From Actinoplanes sichuanensis (lineage in GTDB: Bacteria; Actinomycetota; Actinomycetes; Mycobacteriales; Micromonosporaceae): a DNA stretch of 64,000 bases. Below the pieces are notes generated by a model, which was not told where the DNA came from, ran no database searches, and was given only the letters and a program-made list of their open reading frames with translations. Both the position numbers and the translations under genes were made by a program. Below, one piece after another: positions 35,161 through 44,483 of this stretch (the first letter of the stretch is position 1; each line of letters begins with the position of its first letter). The stretch covers positions 4,030,001 through 4,094,000 of the forward strand of contig NZ_AP028461.1 of assembly GCF_033097365.1 (NCBI RefSeq), read 5' to 3'.

Positions 35161-35312
35161 TCATGTGGTGCGGTCAGGCTCGATGTGGACCACGACGAAG
35201 CGCTGCGGCGACGATCTTGCCGATCCGCCAGGGGGTTGGGGCTGACGTTGCATGGTGATGGTGCCGGACTCGCCTTCGTAGCCCAGGTCGCCGAGGGTGC
35301 GCAGGTCGGAGC
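35161..35312 (-). mobile_element. IS5-family transposase C-terminal remnant
   Basis: In one minus frame: DLRTLGDLGYEGESGTIT, then an internal deletion, then WRIGKIVAAAL in a second frame and FVVVHIEPDRTT in the first, ending at 35161. These are C-terminal signatures of IS5-type DDE transposases. The frameshift, deletion and missing N-terminus mark decay. The rest of the gap up to 35538 is comparatively AT-rich and appears non-coding. Confidence 0.7.
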
Positions 35313-35538
35313 TACCCAGTCACACCCGACATCACCGGCAAACGGTCAGCCGTCATCCATATTCCAGAAAGAATAATAGACACACCATTGACGGCGACTG
35401 CCGTGGCGACGGACGGCTGCCCTACCTGCCTTGGATACGGTCCCGATACATTCAAGGCGCGAGCGGAACCTTCGATATACCAACCGTTCCCCATGCCCGC
35501 ATCGGCACAGGTGGACGGCCGAGGTTAGGGTGGCCGGT

Positions 35539-36276
35539 ATGGCTGCCGACATGCCGGTTCTCGACGTGCGCGACCCGCTGGCGGTCGGCGTGGTCGACGC
35601 GATCCGCAGCGGCGATGTCGTGACGCTGCGACGGCTGCTGACCGAGCATCCCGGGTTGGCCGCGGCACAGCTCGGCGACCACGACGGCGGCATGACACGC
35701 ACGCTGCTGCATGTCGTCACGGACTGGCCCGGCCGATTTCCGAACGGCCCCGCCACGGTGGCCGCGCTGGTCCAGGCCGGTGCGGATGTCGACGCCCGGT
35801 TCACCGGCCCGCACACCGAGACGCCGCTGCACTGGGCCGCCAGTTGCGACGACGTCGACGTGCTCGACGTCCTCCTGGACGCCGGTGCCCGGATCGACGC
35901 CGACGGTGCGGTCATCGGCGGCGGCACACCCTTGGACGACGCGATCGCGTTCGCGCAGTGGCGGGCCGCACAACGCCTGGTCGAGCGCGGTGCACGGACG
36001 ACACTGTGGCACTCGGCGGCCCTGGGCCTACTCGACCGGCTCGAAGGACATCTCACCGCCGGGCCGACACGGGACGAGATCGACAACGCCTTCTGGGGTG
36101 CCTGTCACGGTGGTCGACTGCAAGCCGCTCAGATGCTGCTCGACCATGGCGCCGCTCTCGACGCGATCCCGACCTGGGAGAACATGACCCCGCTGGATGC
36201 CGCCACGCGAAGCGGCGCCTCCGACGTGATCGCGTGGCTGCGTTCCCGAGGAGCCAGGACCGCCGCCGGGTCGTAG
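35539..36276 (+). CDS. Ankyrin-repeat protein
   Basis: 245 residues. At least four ankyrin units are visible: AIRSGDVVTLRRLLTEHPGLA; PATVAALVQAGADVDARFTG; ETPLHWAASCDDVDVLDVLLDAGARID; GACHGGRLQAAQMLLDHGAALDAI followed by MTPLDAATRSGASDVIAWLRSRGA. No signal or membrane segment, so cytosolic. It should bind another protein. GTG 35530 is an alternative start. Divergent from the insertion scar. Confidence 0.9.
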   Translation: MAADMPVLDVRDPLAVGVVDAIRSGDVVTLRRLLTEHPGLAAAQLGDHDGGMTRTLLHVVTDWPGRFPNGPATVAALVQAGADVDARFTGPHTETPLHWAASCDDVDVLDVLLDAGARIDADGAVIGGGTPLDDAIAFAQWRAAQRLVERGARTTLWHSAALGLLDRLEGHLTAGPTRDEIDNAFWGACHGGRLQAAQMLLDHGAALDAIPTWENMTPLDAATRSGASDVIAWLRSRGARTAAGS

Positions 36277-36287
36277 CCGGGGTGTGC

Positions 36288-37061
36288 TCAGTCCCCCGTC
36301 GGGATCGACGGCGGCAGCGTGAACCAGAACCGGCTACCGCCGCCGGGGTTCTGCTCGACTCCGATGCGGCCGCCGTGCCGTTCGACGATGCGCCGGCAGA
36401 TCGCCAGGCCCAGACCCGTGCCCTGGTAGCCGCCGCTGTTGGCGGAGCGGTGGAAGGCGTCGAAGACCTTTGGCCGGTCGGCCTCCGGAATGCCGATGCC
36501 GTGGTCGGCGATCTCGATGCGTACGACGCCGCCCGGTGCCGTCTGTGCGGATACCTCGACCAGCGCGGCGGTGCCGGTGCGCCGGTATTTGAGGGCGTTG
36601 CCGATCAGGTTGTCGATCACGTGTCGCAGCAGGTTCGGGTCGGCGTACACGTACGGCAGAGTGCCGTTTGTGGTGATCTGTGATCCGTCGTCGGTGGTGA
36701 GGCGTTCGGCTGTCACGTCCGCGACCAGGTCGGCAAGCGACACGGGACGTACCCGCAGTTCCGACTCGTCGGCCCGGGCATGGGTGAGCAGGTCGTCGAC
36801 CAGGCGGCCCATGCGTCGGACGGCGCGTTCCATCACGTCGAGGTCGCGCTGCGCCTGCGTGCCCAGCCGGGACTCGTCGTCCTCGCGGAGCTGCTGCAGG
36901 TGGGCGGTGATCACGGCCAGCGGTGACCCGAGATCGTGGCCGGCCATGATGAGGAACGCACGCAGCTCGGTCTCGCGGCAGCCCGTTGAGCGCTCGGGGG
37001 CCGGGCGGCGGCGGGCGGTCTTCGCGAGCAACCTGGGGGCGGGACGGGTACGAACGCTCAT
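36288..37061 (-). CDS. Sensorless histidine kinase (HisKA-HATPase)
   Basis: 257 residues. The dimerization helix has the H-box [15 protein letters not shown] with His42. The ATPase has N-box [17 protein letters not shown]1 [21 protein letters not shown] and G2 [22 protein letters not shown]. No sensor or membrane domain precedes the H-box, so input must come from a partner. No response regulator is adjacent in the same direction; the NarL-type one at 39221 belongs to a different kinase class. Confidence 0.92.
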   Translation of the reverse strand: MSVRTRPAPRLLAKTARRRPAPERSTGCRETELRAFLIMAGHDLGSPLAVITAHLQQLREDDESRLGTQAQRDLDVMERAVRRMGRLVDDLLTHARADESELRVRPVSLADLVADVTAERLTTDDGSQITTNGTLPYVYADPNLLRHVIDNLIGNALKYRRTGTAALVEVSAQTAPGGVVRIEIADHGIGIPEADRPKVFDAFHRSANSGGYQGTGLGLAICRRIVERHGGRIGVEQNPGGGSRFWFTLPPSIPTGD

Positions 37062-37233
37062 GACGGCCTCTTCCGGTTCGGTGGGGCCGGACGGCCCGCG
37101 ATGACCTCACCGTGCCGCGCCCGAGTGGGCGGGCGCATGAGACCCGGGTCCCGGGTGACCCGGGCAGGTTGCCCGGCCGAATCGGGCGCGAAACCCTAAC
37201 TTTCGGGACATACCGACGCTCAGACTGGGGGCT

Positions 37234-39210
37234 ATGCGACAACGGCTTCTGATCGGCTCACTGGTTCTGGCCTCGGCCGCCGCACTCGCGGCCGGCCTGG
37301 TCGTCAACCTCGACGCCTTCACGCGGATGCAGGGCACCCCCTGGGAATCCACCTTCTCGCTGCGCCCTGCCGACGGGTCCACGAGCCCACGCGTGATGGC
37401 CGCCGATCACCTGCTCCTCGGGGCCTCCTACGTCCTCGGCTGGGTCGCCGCCGGCTGGGCACTGGCCACGGCGCATCCCCGAACAACGCTGGGCTGGTGG
37501 TTCCTCTCGTACGGCCTGATGTTGTCCTGCCTCGAGGTCGCCGACGCGGTGAGCCGGTTGCATCTGATCACGACCGCCGTCGAGGACGGGATGGCGGTGG
37601 ACGCCTTGTCGTACGCCCGCTTCCTGCTCTCGCCCTTGACGGTGTTGCCGATGGTGCCGGTCGTGGTGGTGCTGGTACTGGCCCATCCCGACGGCCGGCT
37701 CCCGGCAGGCTGGTGGTGGCGGTGGCCGGCCGGGATGATCGTCGCGGGCATCGCGGTGGGCTATGCGGGCGAGTACGTATCGCCCTGGGTCGTGCTGGCA
37801 CCGGCGACCGCAACGGTGGTGATCGCCATCATCGTCTGCGGGCGGCACGCGCTGCACCTGCACCGCCAGCCGTGGGCCTGGTTCGCGGGGTGCGCCCTGC
37901 TCGTGTTCGCACTGCGCTACCTGTGGAGCCTCGACCGAAGCTACTCCGGCGACGGTCCCGTCGTAATGGCCCTGACCGACCCCATGTTGATCATTCCGCT
38001 CGGCCTGGCAGCCGCGGTGCTGCGCCCCCGCCTGCTGCGGATCCCCACGGTTCTGCGCCGTGTTCTCGTCTACGCCGCGCTGGCCGCTCTGCTCTACAAC
38101 GTCTACCTGCCCATCGCCGCACTCGCGGGCCTGTCCTGGATTCACCGCCCCGTGATCTTCGCAGTCGTGGTGGCGGGCCTCGCCCTGGCGCGCGACCGGC
38201 TGCGGCGCGCCGGCACCCGCCTGGTGTACGGCGCCAACCGCAATCCCCTGCAGGCCCTGGCCGAACTGAGCGACAACATCGCCGAGAACGACCGCCTCGA
38301 CCTGGTGCCGACCGCCGTCGCGACGGTGGCCGCCGCGGTCGGCGCCGACGGAGCGGTACTCGTCACCCCCGACGGGCAGGTACTGGCACGCACCGGACAC
38401 GAACCGGACCGCTACCTCGCACTGTCGTTACGGTTCGGCGGCGCGGAGATCGGCGAGCTCAGAGTGGCGCAGCCGGCGAGTGGCGAACTGTACTCCGAGG
38501 TCGAGATCCGGCTGTTGACCGCGCTGGCCACCCAACTCGCCGTCGTCGTCTCCGCCGCCGACCTGGCCGAGTCGCTGGAGGCCGAACGCAACCGGGTCGT
38601 CACCGCGACTCGCGACGAACGGGACCGGCTACGCCGGGACCTGCACGACGGGCTCGGACCGTCGCTGGCCGGCCTGAGCCTGGGGTTGCAGGCCCTCGCC
38701 AGGCAGATCGACGACCCGGACACCCCGACCGGCACACTCGTGCAACGACTGCAGTCCGGGACCGACACCGCAGTCCGCGACATCCGCCGCATCATCGACG
38801 GCCTCCGACCCACCGTCCTGGACACCGCGAACCTGACCCAGGCCGTCGAACGCCACGCCACCAGCCTCGGCCCGGCGCTACCGGTGGATGTGACCGCCGC
38901 GGGCCTGCCCGCCCTCGCACCCGACATCGAGGTGGCGGCGTACCGGATCATCACCGAGGCACTCACCAACACCGCCCGACACGCCCACGCCCGACACGCC
39001 CGAGTCACCATCAGCGCCGACGAGGCACTGCACATCGCGGTCGCCGACGACGGCCACGGTATGCCCGCGAACCTCGCCACCGCCGGGGTCGGCCTGTCGT
39101 CCATGCGCCGTCGCGCCGAAGCACTGGGCGGTGCCCTCGCGGTCGACTCCACCGACTGCGGAACCACCATCATTGCGACCCTGCCCCTGTCACCAGCACA
39201 CTGCGACTGA
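37234..39210 (+). CDS. Membrane NarL-type (HisKA_3) sensor histidine kinase
   Basis: 658 residues. About eight membrane helices fill residues 1-330, followed by a GAF-like domain (about 335-455), then HisKA_3 with RRDLHDGLGPSLAGLSL (phospho-His471), and an HATPase (AYRIITEALTNTARHA, DDGHGMPANL, GVGLSSMRRRAEALGG). It senses a membrane or cytosolic signal and passes phosphate to the regulator 10 bases downstream. Confidence 0.94.
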   Translation: MRQRLLIGSLVLASAAALAAGLVVNLDAFTRMQGTPWESTFSLRPADGSTSPRVMAADHLLLGASYVLGWVAAGWALATAHPRTTLGWWFLSYGLMLSCLEVADAVSRLHLITTAVEDGMAVDALSYARFLLSPLTVLPMVPVVVVLVLAHPDGRLPAGWWWRWPAGMIVAGIAVGYAGEYVSPWVVLAPATATVVIAIIVCGRHALHLHRQPWAWFAGCALLVFALRYLWSLDRSYSGDGPVVMALTDPMLIIPLGLAAAVLRPRLLRIPTVLRRVLVYAALAALLYNVYLPIAALAGLSWIHRPVIFAVVVAGLALARDRLRRAGTRLVYGANRNPLQALAELSDNIAENDRLDLVPTAVATVAAAVGADGAVLVTPDGQVLARTGHEPDRYLALSLRFGGAEIGELRVAQPASGELYSEVEIRLLTALATQLAVVVSAADLAESLEAERNRVVTATRDERDRLRRDLHDGLGPSLAGLSLGLQALARQIDDPDTPTGTLVQRLQSGTDTAVRDIRRIIDGLRPTVLDTANLTQAVERHATSLGPALPVDVTAAGLPALAPDIEVAAYRIITEALTNTARHAHARHARVTISADEALHIAVADDGHGMPANLATAGVGLSSMRRRAEALGGALAVDSTDCGTTIIATLPLSPAHCD

Positions 39211-39220
39211 GGAGACCCCG

Positions 39221-39886
39221 ATGTCAGAGATCGCCCCGGTGCGGGTCCTGATCGCCGACGACCACCCCATGTTCCGATTCGGGTTGGCCGCCGCCATCGG
39301 CGCCGCACCGGAGATCGACCTGATCGGCGAAGCCTCGTCCGGCGCCGAACTGATCGAGATGGTCGACCGAACGACACCCGACGTGGTGATCAGCGACCTG
39401 TCGATGCCCGGCACCGACGGTGTCAGCGCCACCCGCCAGATCAAGGCCCGCCATCCCGAGGTGGCGGTACTCATCCTGACGATGCACGAAGACGACGAGG
39501 CCCTCTTCGGTGCCATTCGTGCCGGTGCTCGGGGCTACCTTCTCAAAGGCGCCGACCAGGCCGACATCGTACGGGCAGTGCTCACCGTGGCCCGCGGCGA
39601 CGTCGTGTACGGCACCAACGTCGCCCAGCGGATCATGGACTTCTTCACCGGAGCCCAGCAGGACTACGCCATCACGGTCTTCCCCGACCTCACCAACCGG
39701 GAACGCGAGATCCTGGAACTCGTCGCCGCCGGCCACCACAATCACGAGATCGCCCGCCGTCTCGTCCTGTCCGAGAAGACCATCCGCAACAACGTCGCGT
39801 CGATTCTCACCAAACTCCAGGTCAGCGACCGGGCAGCCGCCGTCGCCAAGGCCCGCGACGCCGGACTGGGCCAGGCACTCAAATGA
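39221..39886 (+). CDS. NarL/LuxR-type response regulator
   Basis: 221 residues; GGAG precedes ATG 39221. Receiver domain 1-125 with phospho-acceptor Asp59 (VVISDLSMPG), Asp13/14 and Lys in YLLKGA. LuxR-type HTH at 155-215 (LTNREREILELVAAGHHNHEIARRLVLSEKTIRNNVASILTKL). It is the partner of the kinase just upstream. Confidence 0.95.
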   Translation: MSEIAPVRVLIADDHPMFRFGLAAAIGAAPEIDLIGEASSGAELIEMVDRTTPDVVISDLSMPGTDGVSATRQIKARHPEVAVLILTMHEDDEALFGAIRAGARGYLLKGADQADIVRAVLTVARGDVVYGTNVAQRIMDFFTGAQQDYAITVFPDLTNREREILELVAAGHHNHEIARRLVLSEKTIRNNVASILTKLQVSDRAAAVAKARDAGLGQALK

Positions 39887-40228
39887 GCCCGATGCTCGAA
39901 TCGAGATCTTGAGCGGCCACGGTACGGCAGCGCGCCGCCCGGGCTCGAAGGCCCGAACGGGATGAGCCCGACGACGGCACGACCACCGCGGACAGCCGCT
40001 CTCAGGACGAAATGCCACTCCCCCGTCCGCCGGTCGTCCCACCGGGGAATCCGACAGGCGGCCCCGCATTGCCTCGGCAGACCATCGGGTGATCGGCTCC
40101 TCGCTGAACAGCGGGGGCGCTGCGGAGCGTGGCTGCAGGGTGGGTAGGGCGCGACGTAATGTCGGAGGCGGGGGCCGAAGAAACGGTCGGCCTCCGCACC
40201 CTGACCGCTACCAGGGGGAGCTGCCGTC
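39887..40228. other. Intergenic region with weak hairpin
   Basis: About 340 bases. CGGGCTC (39940-39946) and GAGCCCG (39964-39970) may form a terminator for the response regulator. The rest should hold the promoter of the HTH gene. No coding frame is supported. Confidence 0.4.
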
Positions 40229-41395
40229 ATGGCCAACACCGTTGGCGAGACCTTGTTCATCGGTGCTCAAGTCGCCTACTGGCGACAGCGCCGTGGGAAG
40301 AGTCAGCGTGTCCTGGCCGGACTGGCCGGTATGAGCCAGCCCTACCTGAGCCAGATCGAGAACGGGGTGCGCCCCGTTGAGCGCCGCGCGACACTCGTCG
40401 CGCTCGCGTCGGCGCTGGACGTCTCCATCGCCGACCTCACCGGCCATTCCATGGATCCCACCGATCCGGTCCGGGCAGCCGCCGCGGCTCACGTACCGAG
40501 CATCCGCGAGGCCCTGATCCGCCGAGAGATCGGCGAACTGGAGGAGCCACGCCACGACGTCCGTGCGTTGATGCTGGCCGGCGGCGGCTACGACTTCGCG
40601 ACCGTCGCGCCCCGACTACCCAACATGCTCGGCGGGCTCCGCGGCGGCGATCTCATCCAGGTCGCCCATGTGGGCGTCTACACGCTGAAGCACCTCGGCT
40701 ACCCGGACCTGGCCCGGGATGCGGCCCGCCTCGCCGTCACCGAGGCTCGCGAACTCGGCCACCCGGCGTGGATCGGCATCGCCGAGTTCATCCGGATCCT
40801 GGCCATGCCGCCGGAGATGCCCGACACCCCGGCGCGGCTCGCCCAGCGGGTGGCCGACGAGATCCAGCCGTACATCGGCGATCCTGACGTCCGGCAGGCT
40901 TACGGCATGTTGCACCTGCACGCCGCGCTGCGTGCCGCCGTCGATCGCCGCGCCGATCAAGCCCATGAGCATCTGCAAGAGGCCGGCGAGTCAGCCGAAT
41001 CGCTGGGCGAGCCCGTAGACCTCGGGTTGGCCCGGTTCGCATTCGGTCCCACGAACGTGGGTTTCTGGACAGTGGCGACCGAGTTGGAGCTCGGCGAGCC
41101 TCGTCGGGCGCTGGAGGCCGCGGACCGGGTGGCACCCGGACGGCTGCCGATCGCGAACCGCCAGGCACCGTATTTCGCCGACCTGGCCACCGCGCTCGCC
41201 CAGGTCGGCCGTGATCACGAGGCGATCGCCACGTTCTTGCGAGCCGAGGCGAGCGGGCCTCAATGGTTCCGGCTACGGCCCACCGTACGCGACACGATCG
41301 GGTCGATCATTCGCCGCACGAAACGAAACTCCATCACCAAACAGATGCGTAGCGCAGCGACCGCCGCGAACCTCGGGCCCCTCGTCAAGGGTTGA
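40229..41395 (+). CDS. XRE-family regulator with TPR-like C-terminus
   Basis: 388 residues; GGGGGAG lies before ATG 40229. Residues 10-75 form an XRE helix-turn-helix (VAYWRQRRGKSQRVLAGLAGMSQPYLSQIENGVRP). The remainder is helical, with TPR-type pairs (VGVYTLKHLGYPDLARDAARLAVTEARELG, RADQAHEHLQEAGESAESLG), as in actinobacterial regulators that bind peptides or signals. The gene is followed by a large hairpin and two tiny coupled ORFs. Confidence 0.9.
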   Translation: MANTVGETLFIGAQVAYWRQRRGKSQRVLAGLAGMSQPYLSQIENGVRPVERRATLVALASALDVSIADLTGHSMDPTDPVRAAAAAHVPSIREALIRREIGELEEPRHDVRALMLAGGGYDFATVAPRLPNMLGGLRGGDLIQVAHVGVYTLKHLGYPDLARDAARLAVTEARELGHPAWIGIAEFIRILAMPPEMPDTPARLAQRVADEIQPYIGDPDVRQAYGMLHLHAALRAAVDRRADQAHEHLQEAGESAESLGEPVDLGLARFAFGPTNVGFWTVATELELGEPRRALEAADRVAPGRLPIANRQAPYFADLATALAQVGRDHEAIATFLRAEASGPQWFRLRPTVRDTIGSIIRRTKRNSITKQMRSAATAANLGPLVKG

Positions 41396-41416
41396 TAGCA
41401 GACGGCAATCATCTCA

Positions 41417-41513
41417 GCGCCCCGCCACCGTAACTTTCGGCTTCGCGGCGACGAGCGTCACGAGACACCGTGAAGTCTCCTGCTCGTCGCCGTCCAAAGT
41501 CGGCGGCGGGCGC
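41417..41513. terminator. Large multi-part hairpin after the XRE gene
   Basis: Nested inverted repeats: outer GCGCCCCGCC (41417-41426)/GGCGGGCGC, then ACTTT/AAAGT, a perfect 11-base CGGCGACGAGC (41446-41456)/GCTCGTCGCCG (41482-41492), and inner GAGAC/GTCTC. It starts 22 bases after the XRE stop. A terminator is likeliest; the size also allows a structured RNA element. Confidence 0.6.
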
Positions 41514-41550
41514 CCCGTGACGCGCCCGCCGCCCCTGATCGGAGGCGAAC

Positions 41551-41694
41551 ATGCGGGCCGAGCTCAAGCGGCTGATGATGTGGCGACGCCGGGTACGCGC
41601 AGCCCGGGCCTGGCAGGAAGCCGAACGGCGACAGGCCGCCGAACGCGACGCCGCAGTTCGCCGCATCCTCGACCAGGCGCAGCGTGCCACGTGA
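41551..41694 (+). CDS. Small basic protein (47 residues)
   Basis: GGAGG stands 5 bases before ATG 41551. The product MRAELKRLMMWRRRVRAARA continues as an arginine/alanine-rich helix ending LDQAQRAT. It overlaps the next ORF by GTGA (41691-41694), strong evidence that both are translated. Highly basic and probably helical; it may bind nucleic acid or its neighbour. Not recognised. Confidence 0.6.
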   Translation: MRAELKRLMMWRRRVRAARAWQEAERRQAAERDAAVRRILDQAQRAT

Positions 41695-41912
41695 GCTGGC
41701 CGATCCTCACCGTCGGCCCACGGAATCTACCGGCCGGCGGTGTCACACGCGTGTGGCTCGACACCGGATCCGGCCCGGGATATGTGAAAGAGGTGCGCTG
41801 CGACCAGCTGTCGTTAGCCGACATCGATGACGGCAAGAGCAGCAGCGCCTTCTACCTGCTGCACCCTGCACGCGACGATACCGACGGCGGCGCCCCGCTC
41901 CCCCGCACATAG
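41691..41912 (+). CDS. Small hypothetical protein coupled to the basic protein
   Basis: 73 residues from GTG 41691 (MSWPILTVGPRNLPAGGVTR). Mostly beta-like with an acidic patch (LSLADIDDGKSS). The start overlaps the stop of the preceding small gene by 4 bases. No family recognised. Confidence 0.55.
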   Translation: MSWPILTVGPRNLPAGGVTRVWLDTGSGPGYVKEVRCDQLSLADIDDGKSSSAFYLLHPARDDTDGGAPLPRT

Positions 41913-41974
41913 TGATCGGTGACGAGGCACGTCCCGGGCCGAGCACTGGACTCGGAGATCGCGACCGAGGTCAC

Positions 41975-42181
41975 CTAACCGTATACCCCGTCCGGCTTGC
42001 TGAGCAGGAACCGCGTCTCGACCAGGGAACCGGTGTTCTGCAGCCAGGTGGCGACCTTCTCCGGCCGGCGACGGCCGAGGTATGGGAATTCGGGGAGCGA
42101 GTCGCGGACCCGGTTGGCATAGTTGACGGTGATCGTGTCGTAAGAGCTTCGGGTATCGGCCAGCCCGCTGTCCACGCTCAT
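41975..42181 (-). pseudogene. Internally deleted SAM methyltransferase
   Basis: 68 residues. The start (SSYDTITVNYANRVRDSLPEFPYL) is the N-terminal helix of a class I methyltransferase. The end (EKVATWLQNTGSLVETRFLL) is the C-terminal helix-strand of the same family. The whole SAM-binding core is missing, but the frame is kept. The junction lies near residue 33. A deletion of roughly 400 bases would explain it. May still be translated. Confidence 0.6.
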
Positions 42182-42223
42182 GACGGGCACGGCAGTCGAT
42201 GATCACGTTGCTTCGTGGCGGTT

Positions 42224-43456
42224 TCAGACTCGGCGTAGGGTTCGGATCGCCGGGGTCAACAGTAGGGCGGCGCAGACCAGGATGCTTACGGCGGTGGAGA
42301 CTGTCAGCAGGGTTCGTGGGGCGATCAGTTCGACGGTCGGGCCGACCAGGGCCTGGCCGACGGCGACGCCGGCTACCGAGCCGGCCACCTCGTAGGCGGT
42401 GACTCGGTTGAGGACGTCCGGTGCGACCTGGGTCTGTACGCTCGTGGACCACATCACCGACCAGAACGCCCAGGCCATTCCGCCTACCAGGTGACCGGCC
42501 ATGATCAGGGGCAGCGGCAGGTCGAGTGTCACGGTCAGTGGGATGAACACGAAACCGGTCAGTGCCAGTCCGCCGGCGGCCAGGGGGCGGGGTGGGCGGA
42601 GCCGGATCGCGATCAGTCCGCCGAGGACCGTGCCGGCGCCGAGGCCGGCCATCACCCAGGCGTAGGCGACGTCGCCGAGGCGGTCGCCGATCAGGCGGGA
42701 GGCGAGCGGGACGTACGGTCCGAAGACGGCGATGCCGAAGACGACCCAGATCAGGATGACCGACCACATCCAGGTTCGGGAGCGGAACTCCGACCAGCCT
42801 CGGCGGAGGTCGGCCAGGACCGTGGAGGGCTGCCGGGCCCGTACCGGGGACGGTAGCCGGATGAGGGCCAGGCACAGGCCGCTCAGCAGGAACGTGCCCG
42901 CGTCCACGGCGTACACGGTCCCGGCGCCGGCGGCCACCATCAGCAGGCCGGCCAGGACCGGGCCGCCGACCTGGGTGGCCGCGTCGGCCATCTTCAGGGT
43001 GCCGTTGGCCCGCTGCGGGTCGGCCGCGACCAGCGGCACCATGCCGTTGACGCCCGGCTGGAACATCGCGGCGGCCACACCGGCCAGGAACGATGTGGAC
43101 AGCAGCAGCCAGAACGGCGGGGTCCCGGTGAGGAACGCGACGGCCAGGACGCCCTGGGTGACGATGCGGACGAGGTCGGCGCCGATCATCATGGTGCGGG
43201 CGCCGACCCGGTCCGCGAACACGCCGCCGAGCAGTACGAAGATCACGAACGGTGCCGTCCAGACGGCCAGGACGTAGCCGACGCCGGACACGCCGTAGAC
43301 GGCGCCGACGGCCAGGGCGGTCACCACGGGCAGCATCGTGTCGCCGAGCAGGGACACCGTACGGGCGCCGAAGAACAGGGTGAAGTTCCTGGTCCACAGC
43401 CGGTCGGGCAGGGTGGTGGGAGGCTGTTCGCCGAGTTGCGCGGGAGTCACGGTCAC
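42224..43456 (-). CDS. MFS transporter (MFS_3-type exporter)
   Basis: 410 residues from GTG 43456 (GTG 43450 is also possible). Twelve membrane helices are visible, starting FTLFFGARTVSLLGDTMLPVVTALAV. The cytosolic loop after helix 2 carries FADRVGARTMMIGADLVR, the MFS A-motif region. The family includes drug and siderophore exporters. It is divergent from the GlxA-type regulator, which probably controls it. Confidence 0.9.
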   Translation of the reverse strand: MTVTPAQLGEQPPTTLPDRLWTRNFTLFFGARTVSLLGDTMLPVVTALAVGAVYGVSGVGYVLAVWTAPFVIFVLLGGVFADRVGARTMMIGADLVRIVTQGVLAVAFLTGTPPFWLLLSTSFLAGVAAAMFQPGVNGMVPLVAADPQRANGTLKMADAATQVGGPVLAGLLMVAAGAGTVYAVDAGTFLLSGLCLALIRLPSPVRARQPSTVLADLRRGWSEFRSRTWMWSVILIWVVFGIAVFGPYVPLASRLIGDRLGDVAYAWVMAGLGAGTVLGGLIAIRLRPPRPLAAGGLALTGFVFIPLTVTLDLPLPLIMAGHLVGGMAWAFWSVMWSTSVQTQVAPDVLNRVTAYEVAGSVAGVAVGQALVGPTVELIAPRTLLTVSTAVSILVCAALLLTPAIRTLRRV

Positions 43457-43522
43457 CCATTGTCGGCGCGGCGGGTGTCGCCCGCAGGAGCCGAGCGGGA
43501 CGCCGGTGGGTACATTCGCGCC

Positions 43523-44470
43523 ATGCCGCACCGTGTCGTCGCCCTGGTCAGTCCGCCGGTCGAGATGTATCGGGTGACCAGTGCGTCGGCGGTTTTCGGC
43601 GATCACGGGCCGGACATTCCGATGCACTACGACTTCGTTCTCTGCGCGGAACGGCCGGGCGCCGTACGTACCACCATGGGGGTTGATCTGATCGTCGACC
43701 GCGGTCTGGAAGCGCTCGGTGACGCCGGCACCGTCCTGATTCCCGGCTGGCAGGCCGGTCCGGAGGTCTCCCCCGCGGTCGGTGCGGCGGTCCGCGACGC
43801 GCATCGTCGTGGCGCCCGCATCGTGGCGATCTGTTCGGGTATTCACATTCCGGCGAGTCTGGGTCTGCTCGACGGGCGGACCGCGGCCGTGCATTGGGAG
43901 ATGACCGCGGATCTGGCGGTTCGGTATCCGTCGGTGCGGGCGGATGCTTCGGTGCTTTATGTGGATCATGGCGATGTGGCGACCGCGGGTGCGTCGGCGA
44001 CGACCATCGATCTGTGTCTCAACCAGGTGCGGCGGGAGCACGGTGCGGCGTTGGCGATGCGGATCGGTCGGCAGTTGGCCGCGGCGCCGCATCGGGAGGG
44101 CGGGCAGCGGCAGTTTCCCCGGCTGCCGACGGCCGGTCCGGTGCCGGATTCCCTTGCGCCGCTGCTGGACTGGATCACCGCGCATCTGCATCGGCCGTTG
44201 ACGGTCGAGGAGATGGCGGCGCGGGCCGGGTTGTCGCCGCGTACGTTGACCCGGCATTTCACCGATCAGCTGGGTGTGTCTCCGGGGCGCTGGTTGTTGG
44301 ATCGGCGGATCGCGACGACGCGGGCTCTGTTGGAGGAGACCGATCTGCCGGTCGGTGCGATCGCTCAGCGTGTCGGGTTGTCGTCGGCGGTGAATCTGCG
44401 GCGCCGGTTCCGGGCGGCTCTCGACACGACGCCCGCCGCCTATCGGGACACGTTCCGTTCTCCGTGTTGA
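43523..44470 (+). CDS. GlxA-type AraC regulator with DJ-1/PfpI domain
   Basis: 315 residues. Residues 1-190 are a DJ-1/PfpI-like domain with the elbow Cys in IVAICSGIHIPASLGLLDGR. Residues 215-315 are an AraC double HTH (LTVEEMAARAGLSPRTLTRHFTDQLGVSPGRWLL and PVGAIAQRVGLSSAVNLRRRF). It likely senses a small metabolite and controls the divergent MFS gene and the SDR 14 bases downstream. Confidence 0.93.
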   Translation: MPHRVVALVSPPVEMYRVTSASAVFGDHGPDIPMHYDFVLCAERPGAVRTTMGVDLIVDRGLEALGDAGTVLIPGWQAGPEVSPAVGAAVRDAHRRGARIVAICSGIHIPASLGLLDGRTAAVHWEMTADLAVRYPSVRADASVLYVDHGDVATAGASATTIDLCLNQVRREHGAALAMRIGRQLAAAPHREGGQRQFPRLPTAGPVPDSLAPLLDWITAHLHRPLTVEEMAARAGLSPRTLTRHFTDQLGVSPGRWLLDRRIATTRALLEETDLPVGAIAQRVGLSSAVNLRRRFRAALDTTPAAYRDTFRSPC

Positions 44471-44483
44471 GGAGGGGTTCCGG

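Noticed and set aside
41814..43460. 548-residue minus-strand ORF overlapping the MFS gene
   Set aside because: Other-frame shadow of the transporter; highly arginine/proline-rich without membrane helices.
43457..44257. Upstream extension of the MFS ORF
   Set aside because: Antisense to the AraC/DJ-1 gene and arginine-rich. The transporter begins at GTG 43456 or 43450.
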